Shown here: positions 1-6,548 of the stretch, piece by piece | Position numbering within the stretch: position 1 is the stretch's first letter | Layout: each line of letters starts with the position of its first letter | Assembly (NCBI GenBank): GCA_948467735.1 | Contig: CAOKFN010000071.1 | Location: 1-14,487 of the forward strand | Direction of reading: 5' to 3' | Length of the DNA stretch: 14,487 bases | Source: an uncultured bacterium | Lineage (GTDB): Bacteria; Bacillota; Clostridia; Lachnospirales; Lachnospiraceae | Notes under the pieces: model-generated | The model's database searches: none | Told to the model about the DNA's origin: nothing | Seen by the model: the letters and a program-made list of their open reading frames with translations, nothing else | Made by a program: the position numbers and the translations under genes

Positions 1-170
1 AACGGATAAAGGAGTATTTTGTTCACAATTTATTTACTCATGCGTTTGTCGTGTACTTTTACCGACAAAATTTTCCAGAATACTTTCCAAAATTTTCCAA
101 GGTTTTCCAAAGCAGACTTTCCCTCGTTTCCAATTAGCAGATTTCAGGCTGTTAAATTTTTATAAAATGG
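1..170. other. Noncoding A+T-rich upstream region with phased TTTCC repeats
   Basis: No convincing coding frame is present here. TTTCC occurs six times, starting at 72, 84, 94, 104, 118 and 127, four of them inside the longer word TTTCCAA. The steps are 12, 10, 10, 14 and 9 bp, close to one helical turn, so the copies lie on roughly one face of the DNA. The tract ends about 40 bp before the -35 box of the metG leader promoter. It could be curved DNA, an UP-type region or a row of protein sites; the sequence does not decide between these. Confidence 0.5.
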
Positions 171-200
171 TTGACAGAAATCAGGCGGTTGTGCTACTTT
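171..200 (+). promoter_or_regulatory. Likely sigma-A promoter of the metG T-box leader
   Basis: TTGACA at 171-176 is a perfect -35 box. TACTTT at 195-200 is a fair -10 box with an 18-bp spacer. Transcription would start near 207 and give an untranslated leader of about 480 nt before metG. No better pair of boxes was seen between here and the T-box. Confidence 0.55.
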
Positions 201-225
201 ATATTGTAAAGGTGAAAAGCTGATT

Positions 226-274
226 CCTGTCATCGGAAACAGAAGAGCCGCTTGGAGTCCCCTGCGATGACAGG
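226..274 (+). other. Hairpin in the leader upstream of the T-box
   Basis: CCTGTCATCG (226-235) and CGATGACAGG (265-274) are perfect 10-bp inverted repeats around a 29-nt loop. There is no T-run after the second arm, so it is not an intrinsic terminator. It lies between the predicted transcription start and the T-box stem I, and is not part of the canonical T-box architecture. Confidence 0.5.
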
Positions 275-321
275 TCGTCTCATTGACTTGCGAAATAGAA
301 TATGAAAAAAAGAAAAACGCA

Positions 322-607
322 GTGACGAAGAGAGTACGTTTCATATAAGCCTTACAGAGAAGGTTCCGGCAGCGCTGAGAGGAACCGGGCGGGATGGGAT
401 GGAAGATGGCTTCCGAGCAGCGCACCGAGTTCCCGGAAGGAGGGGACAAGGCTGCGACAGGTTCCGCCTGTTATAGCGGATAGGGTTACTGACCCGAAGA
501 GGTCTGTTTCGCGAGAGGCAGATGAAAAGAAGTGGTATCACGGGCATATTGGCTCGTCTTCTGGTGCATGTTATGAAGAGATGCATGAGAAGGCGGGTTT
601 TTTTGTT
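322..607 (+). promoter_or_regulatory. T-box riboswitch leader of metG, probably methionine-specific
   Basis: T-box leaders sense uncharged tRNA and prevent termination when the amino acid is scarce. Near the 5' end is the conserved stem I start GACGAAGAGAGTACG. Stem I distal features follow (CAGAGA, then GGTTCC pairing with GGAACC at 362-386). A GAAGATGGC segment places a candidate ATG (Met) specifier at 406-408. The T-box word is AAGTGGTATCACGGG at 530-544. The antiterminator is made by AGAAG (527-531) pairing with CTTCT (558-562), next to CTCGT, as in the family. The terminator side follows directly. A methionine specifier agrees with the metG gene downstream. The exact specifier is inferred, since another ATG lies at 394-396. 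Confidence 0.88.
553..604 (+). terminator. Intrinsic terminator of the metG T-box
   Basis: CGTCTTCT (555-562) pairs with AGAAGGCG (588-595), and GTGCAT (564-569) with ATGCAT (581-586), around a short loop. A run of seven T follows at 598-604. The left arm shares CTTCT with the antiterminator, so the two folds exclude each other as expected for a T-box. Confidence 0.88.
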
Positions 608-688
608 AGGGCGTTATGTGGTCAGGTACCTCGGAAATTTTAATTGTTAAGCAATAGAAAATGTGACAGAAGGGAGAATGGAATCAGT

Positions 689-2791
689 ATGGAACAGGAA
701 AAGAAGGATAAGGGAAAGTATTACCTCACCACAGCGATTGCCTATACCTCGGGCAAACCCCACATAGGCAACAATTATGAGATCGTGCTGGCGGACAGCA
801 TTGCGCGTTTTAGGCGGAAAGAGGGGTATGAGGTCTTTTTCCAGACGGGGACGGACGAGCATGGGCAGAAAATCGAATTAAAGGCGCAGGAGGCGGGAGT
901 CACGCCCAAGGAGTTTGTGGACAATGTGGCGGGAATCATCCAAGGAATGTGCGATCTTTTGAATATCTCCTATGATAAATTTATCCGCACCACCGATAAA
1001 GACCATGAGAAGCAGGTGCAGAAGATTTTCAAGCGTCTGTATGATCAGGGGGATATCTATAAGGGGTCTTATGAGGGAATGTACTGTACTCCCTGTGAAT
1101 CCTTCTGGACGGAGCTGCAGCTGGTGGACGGCAGATGTCCCGACTGCGGCAGGGAGGTGAAGCCGGCCAAGGAGGAGGCTTATTTTTTCCGTATGAGCAA
1201 ATATGCGGATAAGCTGATCCGGCATATCAATGAGCATCCGGAATTTATCCAGCCTGCGTCAAGGAAAAATGAGATGATGAATAATTTCCTTCTGCCGGGG
1301 CTGCAGGATTTGTGTGTGTCCAGAACCTCTTTTCAGTGGGGGATTCCGGTGGATTTTGACCCGAAGCATGTGGTTTACGTATGGCTGGACGCTCTGTCCA
1401 ATTATATTACCGGCATCGGCTACGACGCGGAGGGGAACAGCACGGAGCAGTATCGGAAATTCTGGCCTGCGGATCTGCATTTGATCGGAAAGGATATTGT
1501 CCGGTTCCACACGATTTACTGGCCCATTTTCCTGATGGCGCTGGGGGAGCCTCTGCCGAAACAGATTTTCGGGCATCCATGGCTGTTGATGAGCGGCGGC
1601 AAGATGGGCAAGTCCAAAGGGAATGTGATGTATGTGGATGATTTGACGGACTTTTTCGGGGTGGACGCGGTGCGTTATTATATGTTGCATGAGATGCCCT
1701 ATGAGAATGACGGAAACGCTTCATGGGAGCTGATAGCGGAGCGGACCAATTCGGATTTGGCCAACATTCTGGGCAATCTGGTGAACCGTACCATATCCAT
1801 GAGCAATAAGTACTTTGGCGGCGTTGTGGCGGATAAGGGCGCGGAGGAGAGCGCGCTGGACGGGGATATGAAGGCTGTCGTCACGGGCGCATACGCCAAG
1901 GTGGAGGAGGATATGGCCAAGCTGCGCGTGTCGGACGCGCTGACGGAGATTTTCGCTATTTTTAAGCGCTGCAATAAGTATATTGACGAGACGGAGCCTT
2001 GGGTATTGGGAAAGGCCGTGAAGGAGGACGCGGCGAAGGCGGACCGCCTTGCCACGGTGCTCTATAATTTGGTGGAAAGCATTGTCATCGGTGCCTCCCT
2101 GCTGGAGCCCTTTATGCCAGAGACCGCGGAGAAAATCGCGGCGCAGCTGAATACGAAGCTGAGGGATTTCGGACAGCTGGGGCAGTTTGGCTTGTATGAG
2201 AATGGAAATAAGGTCACGGATCAGCCGCAGATATTGTTTGCAAGGCTGGATATGAAGGAAGTGGAAAAGAAGGACGAGGAGCTTGCGGCGGCAATGCGGG
2301 CCGCGGCGGAGGCGCAGAAGCAGCCGGAGGCCGGGGGAACCTCAGACGGAAAGAATCCGGGAGCGTCAGAGGAAGCCGTAGGCGGAAGCAGGCCGGGAGC
2401 ATCGGCGGAAGCCGCAGGAGAGAGCAGCGCCGGGCCGCAGGCCGTGGTGGATCTTGAGGCAAAGCCGGAAATCACCTATGAGGATTTTGCCAAGCTGCAG
2501 TTTCAGGTAGGGGAGATCCTTTCCTGCGAGGCGGTGCCCAAGTCGAAAAAGCTGCTCTGCAGTCAGGTGAAAATCGGAAGTCAGGTCAAACAGATTGTAT
2601 CCGGCATCAAGGCGTACTATTCTCCCGAAGAGATGGTGGGAAAAAAGGTGATGGTGCTGGTGAACTTAAAGCCTGCCACATTGGCGGGGGTACTGTCCGA
2701 AGGGATGCTTCTGTGCGCGGAGGACGCGGAAGGCAGGCTGGCGCTGGTGAAGCCGGAGAAGGAGATGCCTTCGGGAGCGGAAATCTGCTGA
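689..2791 (+). CDS. metG: Methionyl-tRNA synthetase
   Basis: Cytoplasmic class I synthetase that charges tRNA-Met with methionine. The ATG at 689 is chosen because AGGGAGA (672-677 region) lies about 11 nt upstream; the frame is open to a TTG at 644 but without a ribosome site. The 700-residue protein has the HIGH-type motif HIGN at 25-28 and a zinc knuckle with C133, C136, C150 and C153. The KMSKS loop reads KMGKS (305-309), so its first Ser is Gly. A helical anticodon-binding domain follows. Residues about 530-593 form a low-complexity Ala/Glu/Gly linker containing two 12-residue near-repeats (from about 557). Residues about 595-700 are a Trbp111-type tRNA-binding OB domain, typical of dimeric bacterial enzymes. 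Expression should be controlled by the T-box upstream. The hydrolase gene follows after 30 bp. Confidence 0.97.
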   Translation: MEQEKKDKGKYYLTTAIAYTSGKPHIGNNYEIVLADSIARFRRKEGYEVFFQTGTDEHGQKIELKAQEAGVTPKEFVDNVAGIIQGMCDLLNISYDKFIRTTDKDHEKQVQKIFKRLYDQGDIYKGSYEGMYCTPCESFWTELQLVDGRCPDCGREVKPAKEEAYFFRMSKYADKLIRHINEHPEFIQPASRKNEMMNNFLLPGLQDLCVSRTSFQWGIPVDFDPKHVVYVWLDALSNYITGIGYDAEGNSTEQYRKFWPADLHLIGKDIVRFHTIYWPIFLMALGEPLPKQIFGHPWLLMSGGKMGKSKGNVMYVDDLTDFFGVDAVRYYMLHEMPYENDGNASWELIAERTNSDLANILGNLVNRTISMSNKYFGGVVADKGAEESALDGDMKAVVTGAYAKVEEDMAKLRVSDALTEIFAIFKRCNKYIDETEPWVLGKAVKEDAAKADRLATVLYNLVESIVIGASLLEPFMPETAEKIAAQLNTKLRDFGQLGQFGLYENGNKVTDQPQILFARLDMKEVEKKDEELAAAMRAAAEAQKQPEAGGTSDGKNPGASEEAVGGSRPGASAEAAGESSAGPQAVVDLEAKPEITYEDFAKLQFQVGEILSCEAVPKSKKLLCSQVKIGSQVKQIVSGIKAYYSPEEMVGKKVMVLVNLKPATLAGVLSEGMLLCAEDAEGRLALVKPEKEMPSGAEIC

Positions 2792-2821
2792 AACGGGATT
2801 TTGCAGAAGGAAAGGCAGGTT

Positions 2822-3763
2822 ATGAGGAAAGAAGAATTTTATTTTGATTCCAGAGACGGGAAAACCAGAATCCATGCGGTCAGGTACTGCCCGGAACATT
2901 CGGAGGGCGTCTGCGGCGTGCTGCAGATTGTCCATGGCATGGCCGAGTATGTGGAGCGCTATGAGGAGTTTGCGGCGTTTTTTACCGCGAGGGGATTTGT
3001 GGTAACAGGCGAGGATCATTTGGGGCACGGGAAGTCCGTGCGGCCGGAAGACGGCGGGAAATTCGGCTTTTTTTGTGAGCAGGATCCGGCGACAGTGGTA
3101 GTGCGGGACGTTCATCGGCTGAAAAAGCTGACGCAGGAATTATTTCCCAATGTGCCGTATGTGATTCTGGGGCACAGTATGGGGTCTTTTATCACGCGAA
3201 ATTATATGTTCCGCTATGGCGGGGGAATTTCCGCAGCGGTGATTATGGGCACGGGAATGCAGCATCCCGTGTCCCTAAGGCTTGCCAAAGCTGCGGTGAG
3301 GATACAAAAGCTTTTCCGCGGCTCCGATCATACGGCAAGGCTGATTGACAAACTGACTTTTGGAGGCTACAATAAGAAGGTGAGGGACGCCGCGACGCCG
3401 GTTGACTGGCTGAGCCGGGATTCGGCCCGGGTGAGGCGGTATATGGAAGACCCTCTGTGCGGGTTTGTGTTCACGGTCAATGGGTTCGGCACTTTGTTTG
3501 AATTGGTTTCCAGACTTTACAATAAGGAAAATCTGAAGCAGATACCCAAGAAGCTTCCGGTGTTCATGGTATCGGGGGACGCGGACCCTGTGGGCGGTTA
3601 TGGCAGAGGCGTCAGGAGGGCATACGACTCGCTTGTGGAGGCGGGACTTGAGAATATAACGCTTAAGATGTATGAAGGGGCCAGACACGAGCTGCCAAAT
3701 GAAACGAACAGGGCAGAGGTTATGGGAGATATATATGATTGGATGAAAGGCGCGGTCTTGTGA
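2822..3763 (+). CDS. Alpha/beta hydrolase, lysophospholipase/monoacylglycerol lipase-like
   Basis: The 313-residue protein belongs to the serine aminopeptidase S33 / PldB-like hydrolase group and probably cleaves an ester of a lipid or small molecule. An HG oxyanion-hole motif lies in QIVHGMAEY. The nucleophile elbow is GHSMG with S119. The likely acid is D255 in GDADPVGG and the likely base is H289 in GARHE, so the triad is complete. No signal peptide is visible, so it should be cytoplasmic. The ATG at 2822 is preferred over a TTG at 2801 because AAGGAAAGG lies just upstream of it. The gene begins 30 bp after metG and its TGA overlaps the next ATG by one base, so it is probably cotranscribed. 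The substrate cannot be told from sequence. Confidence 0.88.
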   Translation: MRKEEFYFDSRDGKTRIHAVRYCPEHSEGVCGVLQIVHGMAEYVERYEEFAAFFTARGFVVTGEDHLGHGKSVRPEDGGKFGFFCEQDPATVVVRDVHRLKKLTQELFPNVPYVILGHSMGSFITRNYMFRYGGGISAAVIMGTGMQHPVSLRLAKAAVRIQKLFRGSDHTARLIDKLTFGGYNKKVRDAATPVDWLSRDSARVRRYMEDPLCGFVFTVNGFGTLFELVSRLYNKENLKQIPKKLPVFMVSGDADPVGGYGRGVRRAYDSLVEAGLENITLKMYEGARHELPNETNRAEVMGDIYDWMKGAVL

Positions 3764-4248
3764 TGGATATAGGGACAAGATGGAAGGCCTATGAGTTCAG
3801 ATGGGCGATGGAGAGCGAGTGGACCTCCGCCATAAGAATGATTTGGAGGACTTTTCTAACATTTGAGGGCAGGGAGTATTCTCAGGAGGGAATCCAGAAT
3901 TTTTATAATTTCATTACGGGGGATAAATTATATTTTATGTTTCTGAAAGGGGAATATCAGCTGATGGTAGCGCTGGACAGAGGGCATATTATCGGCGCGG
4001 GTTCTATCAGAAACAGGAATCAGCTGTCGCTTTTGTTCGTGGAGGAGGCCTATCACCGTATGGGGGTGGGCAGCACGATTCTTCGGAAGCTCTGCGACTA
4101 TTTGAGAAACGAAGAGGGGGAGCAGTGCATGTTTGTGCAGGCGGCGCCCTATGCGGTGAATTTCTACAGAAAACAGGGGTTCCGCACACTGAGATCCGAA
4201 ATGGAAGTCTCGGGAATCCGGGTGACGCCCATGGAAAAAACATTTTAA
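3763..4248 (+). CDS. GNAT-family N-acetyltransferase
   Basis: The 161-residue protein has the acetyl-CoA binding signature R-M-G-V-G-S (99-104) in motif A, followed by an ILRKLCDYL helix, and a typical C-terminal NFYRKQGF motif. It would transfer an acetyl group from acetyl-CoA to an amine; the acceptor is unknown. The ATG at 3763 overlaps the TGA of the hydrolase (TGATGG), which suggests translational coupling. An in-frame ATG at 3739 would overlap the hydrolase further and is less likely. The C-terminus is short and complete. A repeat element lies directly downstream. Confidence 0.88.
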   Translation: MDIGTRWKAYEFRWAMESEWTSAIRMIWRTFLTFEGREYSQEGIQNFYNFITGDKLYFMFLKGEYQLMVALDRGHIIGAGSIRNRNQLSLLFVEEAYHRMGVGSTILRKLCDYLRNEEGEQCMFVQAAPYAVNFYRKQGFRTLRSEMEVSGIRVTPMEKTF

Positions 4249-4271
4249 CAGTCTCGTAACGGAGGCGCGCA

Positions 4272-4330
4272 GGCGCTGTAGTGCAGAGAGCGGAACAAGT
4301 TCCCGCAAGCGGGAACTCTAAATAGGAGGT
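4272..4330 (+). repeat. Dispersed intergenic repeat carrying a hairpin and a ribosome site (copy 1)
   Basis: This element fills most of the gap between the GNAT and DUF624 genes. It begins with GGCGCTGTAGTGCAGAG, then a 9-bp perfect hairpin AGTTCCCGC/GCGGGAACT (4298-4306, 4309-4317), then CTAAATAGGAGGT, which is the ribosome site of the next gene. Near-copies of its parts occur on the minus strand at 9363-9318 and 9232-9198, again with one copy ending in AAATAGGAGGT before a start codon. The sharing of the ribosome site with the repeat is unusual. Confidence 0.65.
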
Positions 4331-4338
4331 TATCAAGC

Positions 4339-5055
4339 GTGAAATTTTTTAATTTGGACAGTCCTTTGATGCAGGCCCTGAATAAAATGGCCGATTTGAT
4401 GTGGCTGAATCTGCTGGCGCTGGTCTGCTGTATCCCCATTATCACCGTGGGGCCGTCTTTGACGGCGCTGCATTATATGGCATTGAAGATTGCGAGGAAT
4501 GAAGAAGGCTATATTGCAAGAGGTTTTTTTAAGTCCTTCAAAGAAAATTTTAAGCAGTCAACGGCCATATGGCTGATTCAGCTGTTTGTGATTCTGGTTC
4601 TGGCGGGAGATTTTATTATTATGAATTTTTCGGGATTGGAATTCAGCGATTTCTTTCAGGTGATTCTGATTGCCATTGCCATCATGGTATTTTTTACAAG
4701 CATGTTTCTGTATCCGATTCAGGCGAAATTTGAAAATACGGTGTTCCGCACCATCAAGAACGCGTTGTTTGTGGGAGTGCTGCAGTTTCCCAAGACGGTG
4801 TTAATGATGATTCTCACCGTGCTGCCGATTGCGTTGTTCGTGCTGTTCCCGCAGCTGATGCCGGTGATGGTTCTGTTTGGATTTTCCGTGCCCGCGTGGC
4901 TCTCCGCTAAGCTGTATGACAAGTTTTTCCAGAAGCTTGAGGATCAATTTGCCGAGGCCCATGGCACGAAAGAAGAACCGAAGGACGATGATGAAAGAAT
5001 TTTCAAGGATGAATTGGATGAGAGCCTTGTGGATACTACTGGTATAAGCAAATAA
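4339..5055 (+). CDS. DUF624 family (YesL-like) integral membrane protein
   Basis: The 238-residue protein starts with GTG at 4339, 9 nt after a perfect AGGAGG. The N-terminus (MKFFNLDSPLMQALNKMADLMWLNLLALVCCIPIITVGPS in outline) with the PIITVGPSLTALHY signature fits the DUF624/YesL family. Hydrophobic segments lie at about residues 23-45, 76-97, 106-130 and 148-190. The tail (about 205-238) is charged and acidic and should be cytosolic. The family has no proven activity; YesL-like genes often lie near sugar uptake and polysaccharide-use genes, and here a sugar ABC ATPase follows. A dispersed repeat supplies the ribosome site. No clear terminator follows the stop. Confidence 0.85.
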   Translation: MKFFNLDSPLMQALNKMADLMWLNLLALVCCIPIITVGPSLTALHYMALKIARNEEGYIARGFFKSFKENFKQSTAIWLIQLFVILVLAGDFIIMNFSGLEFSDFFQVILIAIAIMVFFTSMFLYPIQAKFENTVFRTIKNALFVGVLQFPKTVLMMILTVLPIALFVLFPQLMPVMVLFGFSVPAWLSAKLYDKFFQKLEDQFAEAHGTKEEPKDDDERIFKDELDESLVDTTGISK

Positions 5056-5177
5056 TTCATACATTTTAACCAAGGGAAAATGAAATAGTTTGTGCAAAAT
5101 GACGAGCTATAGCAAAACGAACCAAGTTTATAAGCAATTTTTACAATCTGAATAAAAAACTTTGTGAAATTATAGTA

Positions 5178-5206
5178 TGGCGTTATTTTGTTTTTTTAGG
5201 TATACT
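5178..5206 (+). promoter_or_regulatory. Probable promoter of the ABC ATPase gene
   Basis: TATACT at 5201-5206 is a good -10 box preceded by a T-rich stretch. The -35 position (about 5178-5183, TGGCGT with a 17-bp spacer) is poor. Transcription would start near 5213, just before the dyad at 5219-5241. A weak -35 suggests dependence on an activator or another factor. Confidence 0.4.
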
Positions 5207-5218
5207 ATTTTATAAGTG

Positions 5219-5241
5219 AAACGGTGTCATGACTATCGTTT
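5219..5241. promoter_or_regulatory. Candidate operator dyad upstream of the ABC ATPase gene
   Basis: AAACG (5219-5223) and CGTTT (5237-5241) flank the perfect 8-bp palindrome GTCATGAC (5226-5233), all centred at about 5230. The element lies just after the predicted transcription start, where a repressor would block elongation. It does not fit the CcpA cre consensus without a gap. The nearby CdaR/PucR-like regulator is one possible ligand; this is inference. Confidence 0.4.
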
Positions 5242-5244
5242 GGA

Positions 5245-5280
5245 CTTTGATGAAAGAATAATCTTTGATGAAAGAATCAT
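5245..5280 (+). repeat. 18-bp tandem duplication in the ABC ATPase leader
   Basis: CTTTGATGAAAGAATAAT (5245-5262) is followed at once by CTTTGATGAAAGAATCAT (5263-5280), differing at one base. It lies in the untranslated leader about 70 bp before the start codon. It may be a recent slippage product or a paired binding site. Confidence 0.8.
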
Positions 5281-5348
5281 CTGTCAAGACATTGGTATAG
5301 CTAAGAAACTATATGAACATATGTGAACGGTGAAAGGAGTTTACAATT

Positions 5349-6461
5349 ATGGCAAGTTTATCATTAAAGAATATCTGCAAGGTATATCCTAATGGTTTTG
5401 AAGCGGTGAAGGATTTCAATCTTGAGATTGCAGACCAAGAGTTTATTATCTTTGTAGGGCCTTCCGGATGTGGTAAGTCTACCACGCTTCGTATGATTGC
5501 AGGTCTGGAGGATATTTCTTCCGGTGAATTGAAAATCGGCGACAGAATCGTGAACGATGTTGAACCTAAGGACCGCGATATTGCAATGGTATTCCAGAAC
5601 TATGCTTTGTATCCCCATATGTCCGTGTATGACAATATGGCGTTTGGTTTGAAGCTGAGAAAGGTTCCGAAGGATCAGATTGACAAGATGGTGAAGGAAG
5701 CTGCCAAGATTCTTGACTTGACTCCTCTTCTTGACCGTAAGCCGAAGGCTTTGTCCGGTGGTCAGAGACAGCGTGTTGCCATGGGCCGTGCAATTGTGCG
5801 TAATCCTAAGGTATTCCTTATGGATGAGCCTCTTTCCAACTTGGACGCTAAGCTGCGTGTGCAGATGCGTATTGAGATTGCAAAGCTGCATCAGAGACTG
5901 GGCACCACCATTATCTACGTTACCCATGACCAGACAGAGGCTATGACCCTTGGTACGAGAATCGTAGTTATGAAGGACGGCGTCGTTCAGCAGGTGGATA
6001 CGCCTCAGAACCTTTATGAGAGACCCCGCAACCTGTTCGTGGCCGGATTCATGGGTTCCCCTCAGATGAACTTCTTAGGTGCGACCGTTAAAGTGACGGG
6101 CGACGTTGCAAATCTTGAGATTGCAGGACACAGCATTCCTCTTCCTCCTGCTAAGTCCAAGAAGCTGATTGATGGCGGCTATGACGGAAAGACAGTTACC
6201 TTTGGCATCCGTCCCGAGAGTGTGGGTGATTCCGAAGAATTTATTGCGAGATTCCCTCAGAGTACATTTGAGTCTACCGTAAGGGTTTACGAGCTGCTTG
6301 GTGCGGAAGTGTTCCTGTATTTCGATTTGGATGAATTTCCTCTTACCGCAAGAGTTGACCCGGCTACTAAGGCAAGACCCGGCGATACCATCAAGTTTGC
6401 ATTTGACATTGAGAAGATTCATGTGTTTGATAAAGAAACGGAGCAGATTATTACAAATTAG
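5349..6461 (+). CDS. Sugar ABC transporter ATP-binding protein, MsmK/UgpC/MalK type
   Basis: The 370-residue protein is the ATPase of a CUT1-type carbohydrate importer. It has Walker A GPSGCGKST (37-45), Q-loop Q83, signature LSGGQ (135-139), Walker B VFLMDE (155-160), a D-loop at 163-167 and H193. The C-terminal third (from about 240) is a TOBE/MalK-type regulatory domain. Start at 5349 follows AAAGGAG with suitable spacing. No permease or binding-protein genes are nearby, so it is probably an energising ATPase shared by several sugar transporters, as known for MsmK. Its codon use (many CTT, CCT, GTT, CGT) differs from the flanking genes and suggests high expression. A strong terminator follows. 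Confidence 0.95.
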   Translation: MASLSLKNICKVYPNGFEAVKDFNLEIADQEFIIFVGPSGCGKSTTLRMIAGLEDISSGELKIGDRIVNDVEPKDRDIAMVFQNYALYPHMSVYDNMAFGLKLRKVPKDQIDKMVKEAAKILDLTPLLDRKPKALSGGQRQRVAMGRAIVRNPKVFLMDEPLSNLDAKLRVQMRIEIAKLHQRLGTTIIYVTHDQTEAMTLGTRIVVMKDGVVQQVDTPQNLYERPRNLFVAGFMGSPQMNFLGATVKVTGDVANLEIAGHSIPLPPAKSKKLIDGGYDGKTVTFGIRPESVGDSEEFIARFPQSTFESTVRVYELLGAEVFLYFDLDEFPLTARVDPATKARPGDTIKFAFDIEKIHVFDKETEQIITN

Positions 6462-6474
6462 TTCAAGGTTTTTA

Positions 6475-6497
6475 GGGGTGCTGCGGCACCCCTTTTT
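6475..6497 (+). terminator. Intrinsic terminator after the ABC ATPase gene
   Basis: GGGGTGC (6475-6481) pairs perfectly with GCACCCC (6486-6492) around a 4-nt loop, followed by five T. It lies 13 bp after the TAG stop. Confidence 0.93.
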
Positions 6498-6509
6498 GTA
6501 TCTGCCGTT

Positions 6510-6527
6510 ACAATAAGCCAATATTGT
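6510..6527. promoter_or_regulatory. Short dyad before the regulator gene
   Basis: ACAATA and TATTGT are 6-bp inverted repeats separated by 6 bp, between the ATPase terminator and the ribosome site of the regulator. The place suits an autoregulatory operator, but a dyad of this size can arise by chance. Confidence 0.2.
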
Positions 6528-6548
6528 TTTTGGGAGGGATGTGGAGCA

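Noticed and set aside
5216..5230. CcpA cre site
   Set aside because: TGAAACGGTGTCA needs a gap and further mismatches to fit the cre consensus, and the AAACG/GTCATGAC/CGTTT dyad explains it better.
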